A DNA stretch of 64,000 nt from assembly GCF_030813595.1 (NCBI RefSeq), contig NZ_JAUSUH010000001.1, positions 62,001 through 126,000 on the forward strand. Direction: 5' to 3'. The DNA is from Ancylobacter vacuolatus. Its GTDB lineage: Bacteria > Pseudomonadota > Alphaproteobacteria > Rhizobiales > Xanthobacteraceae. The notes beneath the pieces are model-generated. The model made no database searches and had not been told where the DNA came from. It saw nothing but the letters and a program-made list of their open reading frames with translations. Within the stretch, counting starts at the first letter, position 1; every line of letters begins with the position of its first letter. Positions 58,227 through 64,000 of the stretch are shown piece by piece. A program made the position numbers and the translations under genes.

Positions 58227-59014
58227 GCCAGGATGAAATCGACGCCTCGAAGGCGCCGCTGATCGAGCACCTGATCGAGCTGCGCTCGCGCCTCATCAAG
58301 TCGCTGATCGCGTTCTTCATCGCCTTCTTCGCCTGCTTCATGCTGGGCAAGTTCATCTACAACATCCTGCTCTGGCCGTATGAGTTCGCGGCCGGCGGCA
58401 CGGAGCATGTGAAGCTCATCTACACCGCGCCGCAGGAATTCCTGTTCACCCAGATCAAGCTCGGCATGTTCGGGGCGGCGTTCATTTCGTTCCCCATCGT
58501 GGCGACGCAGATCTATATGTTCGTCGCGCCAGGGCTCTACAGCCACGAGAAGAACGCCTTCCGCCCCTATCTGGTGGCGACGCCGGTGTGCTTCCTGATC
58601 GGGGCGGCCTTCGTCTATTTCGTCGCCATGCCGCTGGCGATGACCTACTTCCTCTCGATGCAGCAGCTGGCCGGGCCGGATACGCCCGAGATTTCGATGC
58701 TGCCGCAGGTCAGCGAGTATCTGTCGCTGATCATGACGCTGATCTTCGCCTTCGGCATCTGCTTCCAGCTGCCTGTTATTCTCACCCTTCTGGCGCAGAT
58801 CGGGGTCGTCACGTCAGACCAGCTGCGCAAGGCGCGGCGCTACGCCATTGTCGGCGTGTTCGTCGCCGCGGCGGTGCTGACCCCACCTGACGTGGTGAGC
58901 CAGTTCGCCCTCGCTATCCCGACGCTGCTTCTCTACGAAATCTCGGTCTATCTCGTGCGCCTGGTCGAGAAGAAGAAAAAGCGCGCGGCGGAAGCGGCGG
59001 AAGCGGCCGTCTGA
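58223..59014 (+). CDS. tatC: Twin-arginine translocase subunit TatC
   Basis: A 263-residue protein with six membrane helices. The N-terminal APLIEHLIELRSRLIKSLIA and the second-helix region FTQIKLGMFGAAFISFPIVA fit TatC, as does the RKARRYAIVGVFVAAAVLTP stretch. It reads the twin-arginine signal with TatB. The ATG overlaps the tatB stop by four bases. Two palindromic repeats follow its stop. Confidence 0.96.
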   Translation: MSQDEIDASKAPLIEHLIELRSRLIKSLIAFFIAFFACFMLGKFIYNILLWPYEFAAGGTEHVKLIYTAPQEFLFTQIKLGMFGAAFISFPIVATQIYMFVAPGLYSHEKNAFRPYLVATPVCFLIGAAFVYFVAMPLAMTYFLSMQQLAGPDTPEISMLPQVSEYLSLIMTLIFAFGICFQLPVILTLLAQIGVVTSDQLRKARRYAIVGVFVAAAVLTPPDVVSQFALAIPTLLLYEISVYLVRLVEKKKKRAAEAAEAAV

Positions 59015-59038
59015 GGCGACGCGGCTCCGCGCGAGGCC

Positions 59039-59143
59039 GGCATCCTCCGAGGCCCGGCTTTGCCGGGCACCTCAGGATGACAGTGCGCGTTTCTGCTGAA
59101 CTGTCCCCCGTCATGCTGAGGTGCGAGCGAAGCGAGCCTCCAA
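59039..59143. repeat. Two short intergenic palindromic repeats, family B
   Basis: The first is CATCCTCCGAGGCCCGGCTT to CACCTCAGGATGACA (59039-59080), a hairpin centred on GGCTTTGCC. The second is CGTCATGCTGAGGTGCGAGCG with AGCGAGCCTC (59109-59143), centred on GCGAAGC. Both are in the 249-base tatC-serS gap. The rest of the gap shows no other structure. Confidence 0.78.
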
Positions 59144-59263
59144 GCACGCACACGCCCGCACGCGCTTTCGCCGGCCCCGCACTTGTCCCCGCCGTCCCGA
59201 TTGGCTACGTCCCTGCAGTCCCGGCGCGAGGCCGGGAGCGGCGCGTTTGAAGGCGAGACTGCC

Positions 59264-60670
59264 ATGCACGACATCAAGTGGATCCGCGAGGAGCCAAACG
59301 GGCTCATCAACGCGCTGGTGCGGCGCGGAACGTCGTCCGAGGAAGCGAAGACGCTGGTCGACGGGCTGATCGCCCTCGACGAGACCCGCCGCTCGGGCAT
59401 CGTCAAGCTGGAAGAGCTGCAGGCCCGCCGCAACGCCGCCTCGAAGGAGATCGGCGCCGCCAAGAAGGCGGGCGAGAACGCGCGAGCCGAGGCGCTGATG
59501 GCCGAGGTCGGCGCGCTCAAGAGCGACATTCCCGCGCTTGAAGAACAGGTGAAGGCGACCGAGGGCGAGCTGCACAACCGCCTCGCCGCCATCCCCAACG
59601 CCCCGCTGGCCGAGGTGCCGGAAGGCGCCGACGAGCACGGCAATGTCGAGATCGCGCTGGTCGGGCAGAAGATCGGCTTTCCCTTTGTCGCCAAGCAGCA
59701 TTTCGAGATCGGCGAAGGCCTCGGCCAGATGGATTTCGAGGCGGCGGCGAAACTCTCCGGCGCGCGCTTCGTGGTGCTGAAGAACAAGCTGGCGCGTCTG
59801 GAGCGCGCGATCGGCCAGTTCTTCATCGACACCCACACCGAAGAACACGGCTACATGGAAGTGGCGCCGCCCATTCTGGTGAACGACGCCGCCATGTTCG
59901 GCACAGCGCAGCTGCCGAAGTTTAAGGACGATCAGTTCCTTGTCGGCACTGTGCTCGGCCGCGAGCACGCCTTTGGGTACGCTGGCGACCTTGGGCGACA
60001 GGGTGAAGCTGAGAGCGAAATCGTCTCGGAAGCCAAGCAGTTCGAGAATTTGGCGGGGGGCACGCATTGGCTCATCCCCACCGCCGAAGTCCCGCTGACC
60101 AATCTTGTCGCGCAGTCCATCCTCTCCGAGGAAGAGCTGCCGCTGCGCTTCACCGCGCTCACCCCCTGCTTCCGTGCCGAGGCCGGGTCGGCGGGGCGGG
60201 ATACGCGCGGGATGATCCGCCAGCACCAGTTCAACAAGGTGGAGATGGTCTCCATCACCACGCCGGAACAGTCGGCCGACGAGCATGAGCGCATGCTGTC
60301 CTGCGCGCAGGCGGTGCTGAAGAAGCTCGGCCTGCATTTCCGGGTGATGACGCTCTGCACCGGCGACATGGGCTTCGCCTCGGCCAAGACCTATGACATC
60401 GAGGTCTGGCTGCCGGGGCAGAACGCCTTCCGCGAAATTTCCTCTTGCTCCACCTGCACCGATTTCCAGGCGCGGCGGATGAATGCGCGCTACCGCCCGG
60501 CGGGCGCCAAGGCGCCGCGCTATCTGCACACGCTCAACGGTTCGGGCGTCGCGGTCGGCCGGGCGATGGTGGCGATCCTGGAGAATTACCAGAACGAGGA
60601 CGGCTCGGTGACGGTGCCTGACGTGCTGGTGCCCTATATGGGCGGGCTGACGCGGATCGAGAAGAACTGA
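59264..60670 (+). CDS. serS: Seryl-tRNA synthetase with an extra in-frame segment
   Basis: A 468-residue class II synthetase. The N-terminal coiled-coil arm (about 30-105) binds the long variable arm of tRNA-Ser. The core contains [20 protein letters not shown] (motif 2) and [20 protein letters not shown] (motif 3). Between KFKDDQF and [13 protein letters not shown] about 42 residues (226-267; nt 59939-60064) have no counterpart in most SerRS. The frame stays open and the gene looks functional. The start [11 protein letters not shown] is the family start. Confidence 0.96.
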   Translation: MHDIKWIREEPNGLINALVRRGTSSEEAKTLVDGLIALDETRRSGIVKLEELQARRNAASKEIGAAKKAGENARAEALMAEVGALKSDIPALEEQVKATEGELHNRLAAIPNAPLAEVPEGADEHGNVEIALVGQKIGFPFVAKQHFEIGEGLGQMDFEAAAKLSGARFVVLKNKLARLERAIGQFFIDTHTEEHGYMEVAPPILVNDAAMFGTAQLPKFKDDQFLVGTVLGREHAFGYAGDLGRQGEAESEIVSEAKQFENLAGGTHWLIPTAEVPLTNLVAQSILSEEELPLRFTALTPCFRAEAGSAGRDTRGMIRQHQFNKVEMVSITTPEQSADEHERMLSCAQAVLKKLGLHFRVMTLCTGDMGFASAKTYDIEVWLPGQNAFREISSCSTCTDFQARRMNARYRPAGAKAPRYLHTLNGSGVAVGRAMVAILENYQNEDGSVTVPDVLVPYMGGLTRIEKN

Positions 60671-60686
60671 GCCCTGCCCCTTGTGG

Positions 60687-60779
60687 CGTCATCCCGGAAT
60701 CGCCCTCAGGCAATATCCGGGATCGCGGGCAGGCCGGAGGACGATCCCGGCTCTGCGCTTCGCTTCGGCCGGGATGACG
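60687..60779. repeat. Intergenic palindromic repeat, family A, copy 5
   Basis: CGTCATCCCGGAATCGCCCT to CGGCCGGGATGACG. The outer arms are perfect complements and the inner stem is AATATCCGGGATC paired around GATCCCGG. It lies between serS and surE on the same strand, so it would be in their shared transcript. Confidence 0.8.
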
Positions 60780-60801
60780 TTGAACTTAAAGGCGAGGACA
60801 G

Positions 60802-61575
60802 ATGCGTATTCTGGTGACGAATGACGACGGCATCCACGCGCCGGGGCTGGAGGCCTGCGTCCGCATTGCGCGCGCGCTTTCCGACGATGTGTGGGTGGTG
60901 GCGCCGGAAACGGATCAGTCCGGCGTGTCGCATTCGCTCTCCCTGTCCGATCCGCTGCGGCTGCGGCAGGTGGAGGAAAAGCGCTTCGCCCTGAAGGGCA
61001 CGCCGACCGATTGCGTCATCATGGCGGTGCGGCACATTCTCGCCGACCACAAGCCCGACCTCGTTCTGTCAGGCGTCAATCGCGGCCAGAACGTCGCCGA
61101 GGATGTCGGCTATTCCGGCACGGTGGCCGGCGCCATGGAAGGCACGGTGCTCGGCATTCCCTCGGTTGCGCTGTCGCAGGCCTATGGCTTCGAGACCAAG
61201 AAGGCGCCGCCCTATGATGTCGCCGAGCATTGGGGTCCGCAGGTGATCCGCACCCTGCTGGAGGAGGGGATTCCGCCCGGCATCGTGGTGAATGTGAACT
61301 TCCCGAACCGCCCGGTGAACGAGGTACGCGGCATCGCCGTGACGGCGCAGGGCCGGCGCGACCAGGACCTGCTGCGCATCGACGAGCGGGCGGATGGGCG
61401 CGGAAATCCCTATTACTGGATCGCGTTTGAAAAGCGTATCTTCGAGACGGTGAACGGTTCGGACCTGCACGCGCTCGATGAGGGCTGCATTTCGGTCACG
61501 CCGCTGCGTCTCGACATGACCGACGAGCCGATGATGACCCGGCTCGCTCTGGTTTTCCCGCCGACGCCGCGCTGA
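60802..61575 (+). CDS. surE: 5'/3'-nucleotidase SurE
   Basis: A 257-residue metal-dependent nucleotidase. The opening [20 protein letters not shown] carries the metal-binding Asp pair, with [14 protein letters not shown] and [20 protein letters not shown] supplying further ligands. It removes phosphate from nucleoside monophosphates during stress. The next gene, pcm, lies 41 bases downstream, the classic surE-pcm pair. Confidence 0.96.
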   Translation: MRILVTNDDGIHAPGLEACVRIARALSDDVWVVAPETDQSGVSHSLSLSDPLRLRQVEEKRFALKGTPTDCVIMAVRHILADHKPDLVLSGVNRGQNVAEDVGYSGTVAGAMEGTVLGIPSVALSQAYGFETKKAPPYDVAEHWGPQVIRTLLEEGIPPGIVVNVNFPNRPVNEVRGIAVTAQGRRDQDLLRIDERADGRGNPYYWIAFEKRIFETVNGSDLHALDEGCISVTPLRLDMTDEPMMTRLALVFPPTPR

Positions 61576-61616
61576 GGCATGGGCCCGCCGTTCCGGACGG
61601 GGCAGGGAGGTCGCCC

Positions 61617-62273
61617 GTGAGCGGCGCCGACAAGAGCGAGGATCTGCAGCGCGCCGAACTGCTGCTGGCGCTGCGCAAGCGCGGGCTGCGCGAGCGGCAG
61701 GTGATGCGCGCCATGGAGCAGGTGCCGCGCGAGCGCTTCGTCGAGCCGGCCTTCCGTCCCATCGCCTGGCAGGACCTCGCTTTGCCGATCGATTGCGGCC
61801 AGACCATCAGCCAGCCCACCGTGGTGGCGCTGATGACCGAGGCGCTGGAGCTCGGCCCCTCGCACAGCGTGCTGGAGGTCGGCACTGGCTCGGGCTACCA
61901 GACCGCCATCCTTGCCAGCATCGCCGGCCATGTGGTGACGCTGGAGCGCTTCCGCACGCTGGCGGACTCGGCGGCACGCCGGCTCGCCTCGCTGGGCACC
62001 GACAATGTCGAGGTGCTGGTTGCCGATGGGCTGGAAGGCGCGCCCCAGCGCGCGCCCTTCGATCGTATCCTGCTCACCGCCGCGGTTGAGGAGGTGCCGC
62101 CGGCGCTGTTCGAGCAACTGGCCATGGGCGGCATTCTCGTCGCCCCGGTCGGCCCGCCCGAGGGAACGCAGTTTATCATGCGCTACCGGCGCGGATTGCA
62201 GGGGCTGGAGACGCGCGAACTCGGGCTGGTGCGGTTCGTTCCGATGCTGCCCGGTGTCGCAGTAGTGCTCTGA
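61617..62273 (+). CDS. pcm: Protein-L-isoaspartate O-methyltransferase
   Basis: A 218-residue repair methyltransferase that acts on isoaspartyl damage. It starts at GTG 61617 with GGGAGG seven bases before. Motifs are VMRAMEQVPRERFVEPAFRP, IDCGQTISQPTVVALMTEAL and SAM motif I LEVGTGSGYQTAILASIAGH. It is the true Pcm, compared with the diverged paralog at 35.1 kb. Confidence 0.95.
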   Translation: MSGADKSEDLQRAELLLALRKRGLRERQVMRAMEQVPRERFVEPAFRPIAWQDLALPIDCGQTISQPTVVALMTEALELGPSHSVLEVGTGSGYQTAILASIAGHVVTLERFRTLADSAARRLASLGTDNVEVLVADGLEGAPQRAPFDRILLTAAVEEVPPALFEQLAMGGILVAPVGPPEGTQFIMRYRRGLQGLETRELGLVRFVPMLPGVAVVL

Positions 62274-62381
62274 GAATGCCGGGAATCCGCCATTTTTCCT
62301 GACGTGTCGGGCCCGGCTTAAGCGGCTGTTTACCTGTACGACGCATTAATCTCCCCGAGTCCAGCGTTCGGGTGGGGTGCG

Positions 62382-63641
62382 ATGCGTAAATTTCTGACGG
62401 CGTCCGGTAGCGGTCCCCTCATGCGGATTTCCTTCGTCGTTCTGACGGCGGGGGGAATGGCCGCGTGCAGCGCCGATTCCGCCCGGTTCAGCAGCAATCC
62501 CAACTCAAATCCATTCGCATCGTCGCCGACCTATACCGGCTCGGTTGCCGCCGCCCCGACGGGCGCGGTGCAGAGCGCGCCGATGGGTGGCTCGTCCACG
62601 GGTGGCGTGCCGCTGGCGCCGATCGGTCAGCAGACGGCGAGCGCCTACCCCGCGCCCGGCGCCGCACCGGCTCCCTATGGCGCCCAATCCCCCTACGGCG
62701 CCCCCGCCTATGGCGCTCCGGTGGCGACTGCGCCCTATGGCGCGTCCGTCCAGCCGGCCCCCACGCAGGTTGCCGCGGCTCCGACGCATCTCTCCTCGCC
62801 CGTCCCCGCCCAGCCGGGCTATGGCGGCACGCAGCCGCTTTATGGCAGCCAGCCGCAGCCTCTCGCCGCCGCCACGCCCGCCCCCGTCCGCACGCCGCAG
62901 GTCGCGGCCTCCGGCGGCTCGCATGTGGTGGCACCCGGTGAGACGCTGAGCTCCATTGCCCGCAACAACGGTCTGACGCGCAGCGAACTGGCGAACGCCA
63001 ACGGCCTCGACTTCAACACCATGGTGCGGATCGGCCAGAAGCTGACCATTCCCGGCGCCGCCGGCGGGGCGGTGGTCGCCGCCGCGCCCAAGCCCGCAGT
63101 CGCCACCCCAGCGACGCCGAAGCCGACCCCGGTGGTCGCCACCGCGCCCGCGACACCAGCTGTCGCGCCGGTTGCCCAGGCGACAGCGGCCCCGAAGCCG
63201 CAGACCATCGCCGCCGTCAAGCCTTCCGAGACGCCGGATGAGATCCGCACCGCTGCCGCGGGCCCGCAGTTCCGCTGGCCGGTGCGCGGGCGCGTCATCT
63301 CGGGCTTCGGGCCCAAGCCCGGCGGTCAGCAGAATGAAGGCATCAACATCTCGGTGCCGGAAGGCACCTCGGTGAAGGCCGCCGAGGACGGCGTCGTCGC
63401 CTATGCCGGCAGCGAGCTGAAGGGCTATGGCAACTTGGTCCTCATCAAGCACGCCGATGGCTGGGTCACGGCCTATGCCAATAACAGCACGCTGGATGTG
63501 AAGAAGGGCGACACCGTCAAGCGCGGCCAGGTGATCGCCAAGGCCGGCCAGACCGGCAATGTCACCTCGCCGCAGCTGCATTTCGAGATCCGCAAGGGCT
63601 CGCAGCCGGTCGACCCCTCGCAATATCTCGCTGGTCTCTGA
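62382..63641 (+). CDS. NlpD-like lipoprotein: LysM plus degenerate LytM (M23) domain
   Basis: A 419-residue protein with a lipobox ending GGMAAC (Cys about 29), a long Pro/Ala/Gly linker, and a LysM domain (about 183-228, SHVVAPGETLSSIARNNGLT with LDFNTMVRIGQKLTIPG). After a second linker comes a C-terminal LytM fold (about 300-415). In LytM the usual HxGxD metal site reads NEGINIS, and the expected His of YAH is Asn (AYANNS), while LHFEIR remains. So it should be non-catalytic and act as an amidase activator at the division site, as NlpD/EnvC do. Confidence 0.9.
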   Translation: MRKFLTASGSGPLMRISFVVLTAGGMAACSADSARFSSNPNSNPFASSPTYTGSVAAAPTGAVQSAPMGGSSTGGVPLAPIGQQTASAYPAPGAAPAPYGAQSPYGAPAYGAPVATAPYGASVQPAPTQVAAAPTHLSSPVPAQPGYGGTQPLYGSQPQPLAAATPAPVRTPQVAASGGSHVVAPGETLSSIARNNGLTRSELANANGLDFNTMVRIGQKLTIPGAAGGAVVAAAPKPAVATPATPKPTPVVATAPATPAVAPVAQATAAPKPQTIAAVKPSETPDEIRTAAAGPQFRWPVRGRVISGFGPKPGGQQNEGINISVPEGTSVKAAEDGVVAYAGSELKGYGNLVLIKHADGWVTAYANNSTLDVKKGDTVKRGQVIAKAGQTGNVTSPQLHFEIRKGSQPVDPSQYLAGL

Positions 63642-63734
63642 CCGCCGCATTTCCTGGCGGGACCCGTTACCCCTTGGGCGGAGCCATGCGCTCCGCCTCA
63701 CCCATCCGGCGCGACGTTAGGACCTTGGCGCCGG

Positions 63735-64000
63735 TCAGCGCGGGGCGGCCGGCGGTTCGGACAAGGACACGCCAAGCCGCCCCGCGACATCCTGCACATA
63801 TTGCCAGGCCGTGCGGCCCGAACGCGCCCCGCGCGTGGTCGACCATTCCAGCGCCTCCTGCCGCAGCGTCTCCGGCGCGATGGGGATGGCGAAATGGGCG
63901 ATGTAGCTGTCGATCATCGCGAGATAATCGTCCTGGCTGCATTTGTGGAAGCCCAGCCACAGACCGAAACGGTCGGAGAGCGAGACTTTCTCCTCCACCG
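63735..64000 (-). CDS. DUF815-type AAA ATPase, C-terminal part
   Basis: The last 88 codons of a gene that runs off the window end. VSLSDRFGLWLGFHKCSQDD and YLAMIDSYIAHFAIPI match the lid region of DUF815 family ATPases, after which the family usually ends as here (TTRGARSGRTAWQYVQDVAG). Walker motifs lie outside the window. It converges with the NlpD-like gene. Confidence 0.8.
   Translation of the reverse strand, partial: VEEKVSLSDRFGLWLGFHKCSQDDYLAMIDSYIAHFAIPIAPETLRQEALEWSTTRGARSGRTAWQYVQDVAGRLGVSLSEPPAAPR

Overview
This 64 kb window is GC-rich, densely coded chromosomal DNA from an alphaproteobacterium of the Hyphomicrobiales (Rhizobiales). A Xanthobacteraceae-type organism (Ancylobacter, Starkeya or Xanthobacter-like) is my best guess. 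That guess rests on gene content and order, not on a database match. The supporting gene orders are folE-hisI, an IscU-like gene with yidD and thrS, a PIMT-like gene with tolC, popZ (DUF2497) and valS, and the run dgt-argS-SPOR-nagZ-scpA-scpB-tatABC-serS-surE-pcm-nlpD. Strong Shine-Dalgarno sites and several GTG and TTG starts are also visible.

Layout. Positions 1-5.9 kb hold the N-terminal two thirds of a trifunctional-type PutA (minus strand), a luciferase-family oxidoreductase, an EamA transporter, an FAD monooxygenase and a small zf-CHCC zinc protein. 5.9-18.0 kb is mixed housekeeping: cysE, DUF3126, a gamma-carbonic anhydrase, a transglutaminase-like cysteine peptidase, rhomboid, a CBS protein, hisI, folE, an IscU-like scaffold, yidD and thrS. 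18.2-26.6 kb is a signalling block: a receiver/PP2C phosphatase, a hybrid histidine kinase with two receivers, a single-domain receiver, a Na/Pi symporter, and on the other strand an RsbW-like kinase, an RsbV-like STAS protein and an NCS2 permease with an unusual cytosolic tail. Together these look like a partner-switching regulatory pathway, but no sigma factor is in view.

27.0-30.9 kb is a cobalamin-riboswitch-controlled btuFCD-type importer with a trailing methyltransferase. 30.9-32.1 kb, between that operon and tRNA-Asn, holds the remains of a lasso peptide locus: an apparently intact 52-residue precursor gene followed by a frameshifted and internally deleted lasso cyclase. I consider this the most notable item in the window. 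32.4-34.6 kb carries tRNA-Asn, an MsbA-type exporter and tRNA-Cys.

35-48 kb holds a PIMT-like gene, tolC, popZ, valS, an MgtC-family gene, ilvD, an exoR-like Sel1 gene, and the minus-strand cluster erpA-mtnN-xthA. 48.1-63.7 kb is one long co-oriented series for nucleotide, translation, envelope, chromosome and Tat functions. It is interrupted by one lone FbpC-like ABC ATPase between scpB and tatA. The window ends inside a DUF815-type ATPase.

Two families of short palindromic intergenic repeats occur at eight sites, nearly always just after gene ends. No rRNA, intact transposase, integrase or CRISPR array was seen.
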